Source of the DNA: Lineus longissimus
Taxonomy: Eukaryota; Nemertea; Pilidiophora; Heteronemertea; Lineidae
Assembly (NCBI RefSeq): GCF_910592395.1
Contig: NC_088315.1
Span: 17,715,808-17,779,807 of the forward strand
Direction of reading: 5' to 3'
Length of the DNA stretch: 64,000 bases
Positions within the stretch are counted from its first letter, which is position 1, and every line of letters begins with the position of its first letter. Shown here one piece after another: positions 23,300-35,060 of the stretch. Below the pieces are notes generated by a model that saw only the letters and a program-made list of their open reading frames with translations, searched no databases and had not been told where the DNA came from. The translations under genes and the position numbers were made by a program.

Positions 23300-23461
23300 G
23301 GACAACCTCTCTATTAAGGACAACCTCTCTATTAAGGAGATTACTTTTGCTCCCAAAGTGGTCGTTTTCATTCAATTTGACCTCTCTAATCAGGGCACCT
23401 CTCTATCAAGGACAGCACTTGTCAGTCCGTATGGTGTCCTTACTAGAGAGGTTCTACTGTA
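23300..23461 (-). mobile_element. TA-flanked MITE, family 1, copy 6
   Basis: Reverse orientation, ending AGAGAGGTTCTACTGTA. It lacks its left terminal bases and begins with two direct copies of GACAACCTCTCTATTAAG, fused to the right end of copy 5. The pair forms a large inverted repeat. Confidence 0.8.
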
Positions 23462-23943
23462 TATTTGGTCTATCGCCAACTGAAAATGAGCAAATTCGGC
23501 CAATTTTGGCGTCACGAACATTTCATGGTTGACAGCGCACATCAACAGGTATGGGATTCCGCCAGCTCCTTTATTAATAAATTTCCAAAGAGGGCGCTGG
23601 GACATCAAGTGGGAAATCTGAGATGATGAACTGACAGATCATGTAAAAAAAATACTTTTTCACAATATTTTTGTTTTACATATTCCGTTTACCTGAGGTA
23701 TTCATTCATATTATCATAATCATAATACACGGAGTAAATTTTTGACACAATTTTTTTTGGAATGTTAGAAAATAAAATCACATATATGTACTGGAATGAC
23801 CAAAGAAGGATGTAATGAATAAGCATGCAATGAATTTATTTCAAAAGCGCCACATGCGAAGGCAAAACTCATGATTTTTTAATCTCGGAACCTACAAATA
23901 GTGCCGTTTGCAAATTGTCACTTGAACAAACTCCAGTAGGATA

Positions 23944-24124
23944 TACAGTAGAACCTCCCTTAGCGGACACCACTCTGCTAAGGACAACCTCTCTATTAAG
24001 GACACTAGTTTGGGTCCCAAATTGGTTGTTTCCATTAAATTAGACCTCTCTAATCGGGACACCTCTCTACTGAAGTCAGCACTTGTCAGTCCCGAGGGTG
24101 TCCTTAATAGAGAGGTTCTACTGT
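23944..24124 (-). mobile_element. TA-flanked MITE, family 1, copy 7
   Basis: Full-length reverse copy, TACAGTAGAACCTCCCTTAG to AGAGAGGTTCTACTGT. Confidence 0.85.
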
Positions 24125-24229
24125 TTGTCTCCATATTTAGGACCGCTCTCCGGTGCAATTTTTAAGGGTTCAAAACCGTTTTTTTAAATTTTACTTTTTC
24201 CTATTGGCAAAAAGATGCCAACAAAAGGG

Positions 24230-24473
24230 TTAAAGGCCTACGCCATTCGTAAGTATTTGTAATTTGTAATTGAATTTAAAAATTTCAAATTGTGCTTAAA
24301 ATACGTACTAAATAAAAATGTCAGTACTGCCGTTATTGAGATAGATACATGTGCTTATACTAAAATAACCATTTTCAGCACATTCGTATGCATAACAAAT
24401 GCACTGTGGCATTGTGTATGAATGCATTTCTATTTTCCTGGACCACCGAAATTACGAGCGGTACACCCCTTAA
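24230..24473 (+). mobile_element. TTAA-flanked MITE, family 2, copy 1
   Basis: Starts TTAAAGGCCTACGCCATTCG and ends GGTACACCCCTTAA, with ACTGTGGCATTGTGTATGAA and CTGGACCACC inside. TTAA at both ends suggests a TTAA target as used by piggyBac-type transposases. Three more copies lie at 26651, 51604 and 57208. Confidence 0.7.
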
Positions 24474-24771
24474 AAAGTATGCACAGTGTAAAGAGTTAAA
24501 TCAATCACAAGTCCTATACAATTCTTTGTTTCAAGGACATAATGCTGAAAAATACAAACCATAGGCACAATCAGTTGGATATATATTAAGTTTTTACAAC
24601 GTATTCTATGGCACTAACAATGATGAAAGTGGCCTCCTAATAACCAGCAACAACATTTTTGTGCTAATTATCAGAAAATTAGAGTACGCAATTAGCATCT
24701 TAACAAAAAGGACCTTGCAAGAGTGTTGCACTGATTGAGGCACTTACTCAAACACAGTAGGAATTCGAATT

Positions 24772-24850
24772 ACGGCAAAACCTCTTTAATAAGGACACCC
24801 TTGGGGCTGAAAGTTGAGAGGTGTCCGGATTACAGAGTTCAAATAGAAAA
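24772..24850 (+). mobile_element. TA-flanked MITE, family 1, copy 8 (fragment)
   Basis: Diverged left part only: ACCTCTTTAATAAGGACACC, then GAGAGGTGTCCGGATTA. Confidence 0.55.
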
Positions 24851-24865
24851 GGAGTGATTTAGGAG

Positions 24866-25045
24866 TACAGTAGAACCTCTTTAAGCAGACACCTCTGTAA
24901 GTAAGACACCCTCTCCAATGAGGACACTGATTTTGGTCCCAAATTGGTCACTTCATTCAAAATTACATCTGTAATTAGGACACCTCTCTATACAGGACAG
25001 CGATGCTCAGTCCCATGATGTCCCTACTGGAGAGGTTCTACTGTA
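24866..25045 (-). mobile_element. TA-flanked MITE, family 1, copy 9
   Basis: Diverged full-length reverse copy, TACAGTAGAACCTCTTTAAG to GGAGAGGTTCTACTGTA. Confidence 0.8.
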
Positions 25046-25378
25046 ATTATATAGAATGACTTTTAAAGCAACCCTCTTAATTTCTCCACACTCTCATAAT
25101 ACTTGAAGCCACTATTATTTTGATTGGTCCCACTACCTCAAGCAATTTCTAAATAAACTATGAATCACTGCGCAATATATGAAATATATACATGTGCATT
25201 GTACCTAAAATGCATATAAATCAGTATTAATATACATAAAAGCAGCCGTATACATAAATATAATTTTTCATCTGTACATGAACAAATTTAATTAATATAC
25301 TTCTGTTCATGAAGAAACTGTGTCGACGTAATTAAGTGTGCTGAAGCATGTCTGTTACATATAAGTCTCTAGGTTGGC

Positions 25379-25721
25379 TTAAAGCGAACTGGAACCGCCA
25401 AGCCAGTTCGTATGACCTCGTTTTCATTTCCCGCGTATCGGGTGATCAGAACGAGGCATGAATGAAACATGGCGCCTAGCTGTCAATCATTCAGTGACGT
25501 CACTACTATGGAATTTACTACGAAAATTCATGAATGAAAGATCGCATGACTCACGTGATTCTCACATGATTCTCAATAATAACAAATTGAACTGCGCATG
25601 CTCGGGCACTGGGGGCGGAGCTACAAATCTGAACTCGAATAGGAAGTTGGAAGTTTGACTTTCTCGGGCGGTGAAAGTCGAAAAGTTGAATAAATCGCTC
25701 GGCGGTTCCAGTTTGCTTTAA
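25379..25721. mobile_element. TTAA-flanked MITE carrying a cluster of promoter-type motifs
   Basis: Inverted ends TTAAAGCGAACTGGAACCGC and GCGGTTCCAGTTTGCTTTAA differ at one base over 20 and bound 343 bp. Inside are a palindromic CRE TGACGTCA (25495-25502), an E-box CACGTG (25552), an NRF1-like TGCGCATGC (25593) and a GC box GGGGGCGGAG (25611). No ORF of note. Confidence 0.7.
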
Positions 25722-25859
25722 ATACATCAGCACAGTATTGAAATAGGCAACATCATGACTGTCAACAAACCCTGACAACTTGAGTACAGGGATCATCAAA
25801 GTCTATTTCGTGAAATATAAAAGATTTTTAAAAACTTAGCTTTTAACGGGTACCACATG

Positions 25860-26080
25860 TACAGCGAACACCTCTCTATTAAGGACAACCTCTCTATTAA
25901 GGACAACCTCTCTATTAAGGACAACCACTCTATTAAGGACAACATCTCTACAAAGAACACTAGTTTTGGTCCCAAATGGGTTGTTTCCATTCAATGCCAC
26001 CTCTCTAATCAGGACACCTCTCGATTAAAAACAGCAGTTGTCAGTCCCTTGGGTGTCCTTAATGGAGAGGTTCTACTGTA
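25860..26080 (-). mobile_element. TA-flanked MITE, family 1, copy 10 (internally amplified)
   Basis: Longer than its relatives (221 bp) because an 18-bp unit, CTCTCTATTAAGGACAAC, is repeated four to five times at 25870-25945. The right end is GGAGAGGTTCTACTGTA. Confidence 0.85.
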
Positions 26081-26169
26081 CTTTCAGTGTTCCTGAATAT
26101 AACACAGGTTCTGTAGCCAACCAGGGCAGAACTCAGTACACATTGGATCTTGCTAACCCTGTGATCATT

Positions 26170-26360
26170 TGTGACCCACCACGGCAAAATGAGTCCCATG
26201 ACGCACAGAAGATGCGCCTAAAATGACACCTGGACATAATAAAAGAAATAGATATACACAGATTTCACAAAAGACAGACAATAGTGAAATGAACAACCAG
26301 TCCGTCTCAACCTGTCAAGCTCGGAGCGACATGCGACTCATTTTGCCATGGCGGGTCACA
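26170..26360 (-). mobile_element. MITE-like element with TGTGACCC ends, copy 2
   Basis: 191 bp, TGTGACCCACCACGGC to GGCGGGTCACA, opposite in orientation to the copy at 1692. Confidence 0.8.
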
Positions 26361-26650
26361 TTTTTGCCAAGTTCGCTTGAATTGAAAATGTGGTGGCATC
26401 ACAACTGGAGACTGATATCTTAAAGAGAGTAAACAAGAGTGTAGGTTGGCCCAAGTCGAAAACAGAGCTCTAAAAGCATGGAGGGCCTTCTGATTCCTTC
26501 ATCTAATAAGCATGAACTTCCTAAGCTTCAAAGAAGTCCAAGTTGTGATATTCACACATCAAAGGATCCCAACTAACCTACATGATCATGATCATACATG
26601 TAATTTTCAGATATAAAGACACAGATTTACAACTATTTACACAGTATAAC

Positions 26651-26894
26651 ATTCAAGGTCTACGCTGATTGTAAAAAATAAACGATTTCGTTGCATTTGA
26701 CAAGTGTCAAATGCGTCAAAATGATCTGAATGAATATAAATTTCAGCGTTACCATTGTGCAGACAGATATACAAATACTATGAATACCAAGTTTCAATGA
26801 ATTTGCATGCATAATAACTGCACTACGGCATTGTGTATAACTGCATTTCTATTTTCCTGGACCACCAGTTATTACAAACGGCGTACCCCTTTAA
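26651..26894 (+). mobile_element. TTAA-flanked MITE, family 2, copy 2
   Basis: Left end diverged (TTCAAGGTCTACGC); the right half is well kept, with CAAATACTATGAATACCAAG, ACTACGGCATTGTGTAT and GGCGTACCCCTTTAA. Confidence 0.7.
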
Positions 26895-28404
26895 TCACAC
26901 ATTTGTATGATATGTTCACTAAACTACAGCGAGGAACACGATTAAAAATCTGCATCGATTATAGAAGCGTAAATATATTCTAGAGGTACTCTTTCAACCT
27001 CAGTAGGACGGGATATGAGAACTATTTTCAAGCTGAAGTGCCAACCCATTCACACATGCCACTCAATTACATCATTTGGAACACAACCAGCTTTCCTCAA
27101 TTTGGGTTTTTTTTACTATGATTTCATCATAATTGCGCCAAACATTGGTCTATTGGCCTTTTGCACCACAAAATCGATCTTTTTTTTGCATAATTGTGAT
27201 ACTAACTTTATGTCTGATGTCAATTAAAGGTGTTCCGGAGTAGATTTGGCCATTGTAACCTCCGACCATGATTCAGGAGGGTCAAAACAAAGCAATTTGG
27301 GGGGGAACACTGACCGCCATGCACCTCGTTAAATGGCGTGTTTCATGCCTAATTGAGAGCCCTTTTTTACTGGATGGAAACACTTTCAGAGACTTGCTCC
27401 AGATTTAAAGATCTGTGTGTAGTGTGATAAGACTGGGTTGGAAACAGTTTGTTCAATAAACTGATAAGTCTGAAAGCACAAGCACATACTTAATTATGGG
27501 CGGAGAGAATAAATCTTTTGATCCCAATTCAAGAAATCCGGATATATCCGGATGATTCTCATCGATAAAGTGATAAGCTACTACAACGACCTGGTCAGGT
27601 ATCATCATTGACGTAACTTTCAGGCCAGCCACCAATCCTCAAAACACGAATTATTTTTAAACATTTTACCCAGTATGAGTAATATAGAGCTCAGCTAACA
27701 TGGCCTATTCTTTATACACCCCAGCAAAACATTTAACAAATATAAACATCTGGAAGGAATACATTACATGGAACGACAAGTTCTGGAGCACTTTGATGCT
27801 TTCGGTTGAGTTTACATTTATAATGTTCACCACACAGAACCATGGCAGGGCTTTCCAACTACTATAAGCTGATCGTTGGGGCGTCTTGCTGAACCAGGGG
27901 GCACCAGAAAACCAACAGGTTACCCCAGGGGCCAGCAGCCTGTTGCAAAAAAGTTATTTTTTTCAAATTTTTGAGGTTTTTTTGACTCCCCAGTCACATT
28001 TTAACCACCAAACACATGGCAAATGAGTAGTCTATTTCAGCTTCAAATTCTTTCTTATTAGGGCTAAATAATGCATTCAATCAATCCCAAAGTGAGTTCG
28101 GGTCGCCGTGGCATTATTTCTACATCAGAGACCTTCAGCGACAACCTGCTCTGAGAAGAAGTTGGAAAGCCCTGCTGCCCTGATTCAAATCAAATAGATA
28201 ATACAGATTTTGTTACATTCCCGTCATAAAGTGGAAAGTGGTAAAAACAAAACGTGAGTCCCACGTCATTAGATATGGACAACTTCCGTGATTCGTTCGA
28301 TAAAAATTCAAACTGCATAATTCATTCAAGGCAGGAAATTTAAAGAAATGTTGAAAATTTACAAAAATATTCCTAAAACTTTTCGTCTCTTATCGCCAAT
28401 GTCG
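26895..28404. other. 3' flank of Ly6-C and unassigned DNA
   Basis: No gene or repeat found elsewhere in the window is visible. I did not find a clear AATAAA on the minus strand for Ly6-C. Confidence 0.5.
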
Positions 28405-31400
28405 TCAGTGAAGAAATCGCACTAGAGCTGTCACCAGGGCCGCTAAGAGGAGCGCGGTTATCGTTGACGTGCGCACCCCACTGGCCCCGTTACAACCACT
28501 CCAATCGTTGCAGAAGCAGTAGAGACGATAGTGGTCTGGGGACACCAAGTCCCCGCGTCCATCACTCTCTTGCTGTGCTAAAAGGAGGGGAAAAAAAATT
28601 TAAACCACATTAATTTTTTAATTTTTTTTTCTTTTGTCTGCATTTCTATAGGAAGTGACGTAGTGGTTAGGACACTGGGCTCATAATCAGGAGGTTGTGT
28701 ATTAAACTCTTAAAAGGATCACTGCTTGTTCATCTCCCAATCCCATGGCCCCGAGTCCATCTCAAGAATTCCGAACGCGGAGGAAGAAGTCCTCGAGCGA
28801 GACACCTCACCCTACATTCCTTCCCTCAAGCCAGGAATATGGTAATAGGCTTGCTGGGAAGTTTAGCTACGACCGACCCGCATCCTACCCAGGGGAAGTG
28901 ATATTCCTAGTCACTTAAATGCTAGTTAATACAGATTAAGCTTCAGCCTGATGAACCATTTGCTGCTCAGATTATAATCTGCAGACTTTTAGTTTCAATT
29001 TTAACAAGCAGGGGCAGGGGAGGTCCAATTAGTTGTACCAAAGATATCCTCTAAAACCTTGAATACCGGGAAGAGACTTCACCCCCAATCAGTACAAAAG
29101 AGGAGGGATTCTAAAACCTCAATATCAATTCTAAAGAAACGACACAATAGGATCTCTTTTATTAGAAGAAATGGGCAAACTATAACCAGTGATGTTAATT
29201 TCGTTTGCCAAGATCAGAGCAAGATTATAACACATGCGACTCCATTGGCCCATGTCATTGATAAAAGAATCATATAATACCTGACTTATTGGCCCATCTC
29301 CATTGAAATCATTGTAATGATTGGGGGCAGAGCCTCATTCCTCGTACTCAAGGTTTTAGAGTATATAACATTATAAGGCTTGCTTACATATTTTTGTTCG
29401 TACCATGCAGACTACAGTTACTGCTATGGAACTGGGTCTAGTTGGACTTTATAGTGATAAAAACAACAACGCATATCTTACAAGCATAGAATATAAAACC
29501 AGGGGCCGGGCCCTGTTGCAATCTTCATACAAACACGAGTAGGCCTTCCCCCATCGTCTGATTTGAACCTGGGCCCTCTTGCAAACTCGGACAAGGCTTC
29601 TTTTCTCAAGACTGCCAAGTTTTGAATTTGAATTCACCTCCTCCAAGTCTGAATGTCTAACTCACCATATTTTGTATTTTTGCCAGGATCGCAATAATTT
29701 TGTCTCCTCAGGATAGGCATATCCAATCTGTACTCAGTACTCTGCAACAGCGTGGTCATACACCCCCGTGTTATTTTCATCTGAGCTGAAAACGAAGAGA
29801 CAAAAAAAATCACATATTGAAAATGAAAACTAGAGAGGAATACTGGCCAAAGGAGACCACCCTGTCCACACAGCTCTGGGGCTCTGTGGCGTCAGACCTG
29901 CTCCCTAATGAAGAATAGAGAGGAAGACTGGCCAAAGGACACCACCCTGACCACATAGCTCTGGGGCTCTGTGGCTTCAGACCTGCTCCCTAATGAAGAA
30001 CAGAGAGGAAGACTGGCCAAAGGACACCACCCTGACCACATAGCTCTGGGGCTCTGTGGCTTCAGACCTGCTCCCTTACGAGGAATAGAGAGGAAGACTG
30101 GCCAAAGGACACCACCCTGACCACAAAGTTCTGGGGCTCTGTGGCTTTAGATCTGGTCCCTTACGAGGAATAGAGAGGAAGACTGGCCAAAGGACACCAC
30201 CCTGACCACAAAGTTCTGGGGCTCTGTGGCTTTAGATCTGGTCCCTTACGAGGAATAGAGAGGAAGACTGGCCAAAGGACACCACCCTGACCACAAAGTT
30301 CTGGGGCTCTGTGGCTTTAGATCTGGTCCCTTACGAGGAGTAGAGAGGAAGACTGGCCAAAGGACATCACCCTGACCACAAAGCTGTGCCTTTAAAGGGA
30401 CAATATAGGCAAGAGCTAGGCAGGCAAGATAAAGATACGGAAAGTCACCAATAGGGGTCTCTCACATCTCACAGTACGTCGAAATGATTCATGCTTGTAC
30501 GAGGAATATATTTAGTGCTGAATCTGAAATGACCCAGGGCCCTTACTGTGTATATTAGCCACCTGAAGATGGCCAAATTAGCCCCTCTGCTCCTGCCTAT
30601 AGTCCCCCTTTAAGCCAAGAGAACTATGACGTCATGATCATGGGATGGCGTTCAGCAAATAATCATTCCTTTCTCTTTTTTATTCCAGGCAATGAAATAA
30701 AAGACAAGCTATTGACAATCATTTGTATTATATGATAAATGAAACTAGGAAAAATCACAGATAGGTGATTTTGCGATTTTATCATACTTACTTCCTACTT
30801 TTGTTGTCACTCTGACGCACATCTGATCGGCCGCAGCCTCGCACTCCGTCCAACGCTGCAGTCTGATGTCGAGGGATTCACCGCATCCTGCCTGGGAACT
30901 GTCACACTGGTAGCAATATAAGGCTTCACCTAGAATTATAAACCAATAAATTTTGCGTTAACACTATGATCTGGGAAAGGGTCTTATCGAAGTATGAGCA
31001 ATTTTACAAATCAAGGAATAAGAAATGATGAAATTTATTTACTAAAATACAACAAATAGTATATCATCTACCAAATGCCACAAAAAAAGTAGTTTCAAGA
31101 GATTTTCAGTTTTTATTTTCAAAGCAAAGATCTGAATAATTAGTATAATGCATTATCAAAGAAATTGTTCTGACACTCCGTCCAAGTATTAGTGAAGGAC
31201 AACATGTATTTAATAGAAAACTTGACAAATTCAAACTGCCACCAGTTGAATTGTCACTATAAGGTCTTATACATAGCAATCTGGAATTTATATGGTACAA
31301 TGTATTGTTATTCTTAAGTTTATATCAAATTTATATATATCAAAACATTAAACTAAACTGATTTACATAATCAAAACGCCCCCTCAAAGATGGAATATGC

Positions 31401-34400
31401 ATGATGGATTAATGATCATCTCTCCTTGACATGGCTCTAGGAAAATTCGTCCCCGGAAAACTCGTCCCGGAAAATTTGTACCCTAGGAAAATTCGTCCCC
31501 GGATAATTCGTCCCCGAGGATAATTCGTCCCCAGAATATTTGTCCCCGGAAAATATGTCCCCTAGGATAATTCGTCCCTGGGAAATTCGTGCCCGAGGAT
31601 AAAACGTACCCGGAAAATTAAACAAAAGTTGAAAGTTTCTGACATTACTTTCTAGTAGTAACTGCTACTTACTACTTTCGACTTTTCACATTCAGTGTTA
31701 TATCTCTAGTTACTACCCTACTAGCTAGTTACCTACTCCACTCTTTTCATAGTAGGTAGAGGTAGGCAGGCGAAATAATTTATTTTTTTACAAATAAGTA
31801 TTTTTACTGGTCAGAATGAAAGAAAAACTCTAAATTCTTCAATAAAATATTTCGCCTGCCTACCTCTACCTATGAAAATAGTGGGGTAGGTAACTAGCTA
31901 GTAGGGTAGTAAAGAGAGATGTTACACTGAATGAGAAAAATCGAAAGTAGTAGTTATTACTACAGTCCATTCGACAAGACTTCAGATAAGAGTCTTGGAA
32001 AGTAAAGTCAGAAACTTTCAACTTTGTAAAATTTTCTCGGGACGAATTATCCTCGGGGACGAACTTTCCAGGGACGAATTATCCTCGGGGACAAATTTTC
32101 CGGGGACGAACTATCCTCGGGGACGAATTTTCCAGGGACGAATTTTCTTTGGGGACGAATTATCCGGGGACGAATTTGCGGGGACGAATTTTCCGGGGGC
32201 GAATTTTCCGGGGACGAATTTTCCTGTAACCCCTTGACATACATGTACACAGGACTCCACCTATTGGAAGATCTTGGCATAAATGTAACCGAGGGACAGG
32301 CCCTCTCTATTACAGACACCAATGCCCAGTCCCATGGGTGTCCAAAATAGAGAGGTTGTACTATACATGTATGTATGTAAAAATTAAAATTAAATTATCC
32401 TTTTCCTATCTTTTAATACATTACTCATCATTCATTGACATGCATGTAGAATGTTCTGAAATTATGTGTGTATATGATTATGAAAGTATAGTAGAACCGC
32501 TCTATCAAGAATTCTCTCAGGACTGACAAGTGCTGTCCTTAATAGAGAGGGTCCTGATCAGAGAGGTCAAATTGAATGGAAACTACCACTTTGGGAACGA
32601 AACTAGTGTCCTTAATGGAGAGATTGTCCTTAATAGAGAGGTGTCCGCTAAGAGAGGTTCTACTGTATATTATGTAAAGCATGACAGGAAATGACCTACG
32701 ATACAATCTAAGAACTTGGGGACTCATTGTTCCACAAATGAAAATTGCTTCATTTTTGGATCAGTCACAAGTTTCTTCATGTCCTGTTGACGACATCAAT
32801 GAAATTCAAAATTATATTCAACAAAAACATTGAAGAGATGCCAAATCAGCATCCAGAGTGGCTCAAAAGGACATGGACTACTGAAAGCAACTCTTGGCTT
32901 ATAAGTTATTGTGATTTCCATCTTCTTTGTGTATGAAAGAAACAAGAATAAGGTGACGATGTGGTCACATCCCTAAATGTACGTCTGCATTGCCATTGAC
33001 CAAGTTGAAAGTGGCTACTTATTTCTTTATTATATTCTTTATTCCCAGTTCTATGAATTCTCGATCCTCGGTCGATCATGGTCCGGGTAGCATAGCCCGT
33101 TTATTAGACAATTAATAACTGCTTTTAGCCCTTACCAATATCATCACCATTGAATTACTTAACATGTACTGACTTTGATTGAAAATCAGGAATAAGTAAT
33201 TTACCCGAGAAAGGGGAATAACAAATAAGGAACAAGAAGCAGGTACTTTAGCCAACTTCAGAGTGGTCCTGCAATGACCTTGGTGGTTGATGACTGCCCA
33301 TTTCATTGAATATTTTATGAGAGGAGATTTTCTTGGCTCTGATTATGCAAAAGTTTATACAACATGGTGACAACAGGTCATTTATAAGGTCATCACCATC
33401 CTGAGAACAACCGTCATGGTCTGCGTAGAGTGACTTCCTGACCAACATATTGTAACATGTATTTCATGCAAGCATATATCCATGAAATAAGACAATAGAC
33501 TACAATATTGACATCATTACCGACTATGACAATCCCCCAGTTTAGGCCCTACCCTTGTTTATAAACAAATTCTTGGTTCCAGGTGGAAGTGTATTGAAAT
33601 GTACATTGCTTTGCATGGTCGAAATTCACTTCATGGCCTGGACATTAGGCTTGTTGGAAATTGACCTCGTATAGTATCAAGGCAATGCGGGACCTTGTGT
33701 CCATATCAGGCACTGTACATTAGATTGAATGTTTACCTGGAGACAAGAATTTCTTTATTAAGAAGGGTATGGCCTAAACTGGGGGATTTGAATGGGGGTG
33801 GTGAGCACAGATAGAAATAGACGACATCACTGTGTTCAGTCCTCGTCAAGTGCTGATTGATGTGTATTCTAATGTCATGATGATGACATCATTGATGTAT
33901 ACCGTATAAGGTTAGGTATGATTTTTTCAAATGTTGTAAGGTAAAATGGGGTTATTGTGAACCCTTTTTCACCTACAATTTTGGTTACGCAAGAGATTTC
34001 CAGGCAGATTCACTGAAACCGGCCTGATTCTTGAAGTGGCACCCCTTCCAATTTTACAGCCTGCAATTTAGGGCACTTAATCTAAAATAATGTCTCTGAG
34101 AGACAATACAAGACTCGTGGTCAGGGGCTATCCCACGGGGTATTTGAGCACCTGACTAAATTTAAAATTGCATGTTATTTATGTATGACTATGAGAACAT
34201 TTTTTCACAGGTTAATGGTCTTTATGATTTTTAAATGTTTTGTAGGCCTATAATGTAAATGTGGGCCTATTTTTCGAATTCGTCTGATAGTAATAAATCT
34301 CATCTTCACTGCCACTGACGTCTTTGTCAGATTGTGCCCTTCCGCCGCAAGTTGGTTGTTGTTGTTGATCCCCTACCTCCTAGTTCCATCCTCTGGCCTA

Positions 34401-34664
34401 GCCATTTATCAATAACAATAGGCCTACTTTAGGTTGGAGCTTTGGTTGGATCAGAAGAAATCAGAGCTATGTAGAAAGAAAGTAGCCTACACAGAAAATT
34501 ATATGAATCAGGAAAACTGGGTCAACCTTGAGAATCAGTTTTAATTCGTTTCGGGAATCTCTCACTGATTTGGCGAGGATTGACAACACTTTTGATTACA
34601 ACATACCTTTATGTATCACAAGAACCGCGCAATAAAGCGCTAGAAAGGTCGGAATTTGCCACAT
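28405..34664 (-). CDS. Quiver/Sleepless-type Ly6 protein (Ly6-C)
   Basis: Exons in transcript order, 34664-34607, 30929-30792, 29785-29666 and 28577-28405, join through three phase-1 GT-AG introns into 162 residues. Exon 1 is a signal peptide (MWQIPTFLALYCAVLVIHK). The mature chain opens EALYCYQCDSSQAGCGES, continues WTECEAA, DQMCVRV, then the KITRGCM motif, and closes LYCFCNDWSGCNG before a hydrophobic C-terminus (ITALLLAALVTALV), a GPI signal. The CYQC start and ITRGC motif are typical of the Quiver/Sleepless/Boudin/Crooked group; in flies these act on potassium channels or septate junctions. A similar surface role is inferred only. Introns hold a SINE, an 85-bp array, a foldback element and MITEs. 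Confidence 0.88.
28652..28905 (+). mobile_element. tRNA-Met-derived SINE
   Basis: Head reads TAGTGGTTAGGACACTGGGC then CTCATAATCAGGAGGTTGTG; the CTCATAA loop with a CAT anticodon and the A-box-like TAGTGGTTAGG point to an elongator tRNA-Met ancestor. Box B is decayed. The body of about 180 bp is unrelated to anything I recognise. Lies in Ly6-C intron 3. Confidence 0.6.
29830..30385. repeat. 85-bp tandem array, about 6.5 copies
   Basis: The unit contains AGAGAGGAAGACTGGCCAAA, GGACACCACCCTGACCACA and TCTGGGGCTCTGTGGCTT. Copies are highly similar, with a sub-family change midway (CATAGCTC to CAAAGTTC). Lies in Ly6-C intron 2. Confidence 0.95.
31433..32231. mobile_element. Foldback element with 9-bp target duplications (Mutator-like)
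   Basis: A 799-bp element that is almost entirely one large inverted repeat. The outer part of each arm is built of tandem 12-15 bp units (GGGGACGAATTTTCC and relatives); the inner part is unique (AGGTAGAGGTAGGCAGGCGA and its inverse), around a loop near 31790-31845. Ends are GGCTCTAGGAAAATTCG and CGAATTTTCCTGTAACC. It is flanked by CCTTGACAT on both sides (31424-31432 and 32232-32240). Foldback structure with 9-bp duplications points to the Mutator superfamily. Lies in Ly6-C intron 1. Confidence 0.85.
32296..32364 (-). mobile_element. TA-flanked MITE, family 1, copy 11 (fragment)
   Basis: Only the right-hand third remains: CTCTCTATTACAGACACC to AGAGAGGTTGTACTATA. Confidence 0.65.
32487..32667 (+). 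mobile_element. TA-flanked MITE, family 1, copy 12
   Basis: Full-length, TATAGTAGAACCGCTCTATC to AGAGAGGTTCTACTGTA. Confidence 0.8.
32668..34606. other. Remainder of Ly6-C intron 1
   Basis: AT-rich sequence without recognised exons, RNA genes or shared repeats. Confidence 0.5.
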
Positions 34665-34799
34665 TTTAACCAGAAATTCGGAACACCCTTCCACAGAAAT
34701 ACAAATAGGAATATGAGCAATAATAGATAAGTCAAAACGAGGCTGACCTAATTGCAATTATCGGAATTTTCACTCTCACTTCCAGTTGCATACTTTATT

Positions 34800-35060
34800 T
34801 GATTATGTACAGCACTCGTGTAGAGCCATGAAACACTTTAGGCTCCTGGAACCCAGGTAAAATTTAAAGTTAGTTTTTCCCGCGCGCCGGAGTCAACCGA
34901 ACGCACTTCGGGAAGTCTCGGGCCGCCATTTGCGATAAATTTGTTAGTTGGTGCGTCGTTTTTGATAAAGGACGAAAAGAGCAAGAAGCGGCGGTTCTGG
35001 TGAGCCGAAAAGCTGGAAACGCGTTGTCGACAACGACAAAAAAATATAGCAACACCTCAT
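34800..35060. promoter_or_regulatory. Possible divergent promoter of Ly6-C and ZNF-1
   Basis: A locally CpG-richer stretch between the minus-strand start of Ly6-C (34664) and the plus-strand ZNF-1 unit. It holds GCGCGCCGG, a YY1-like GCCGCCATTTG near 34923, and GCGGCGGTTCTG followed by a possible splice donor GTGAGC at 34999. Promoter activity is inferred from position and composition only. Confidence 0.35.
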
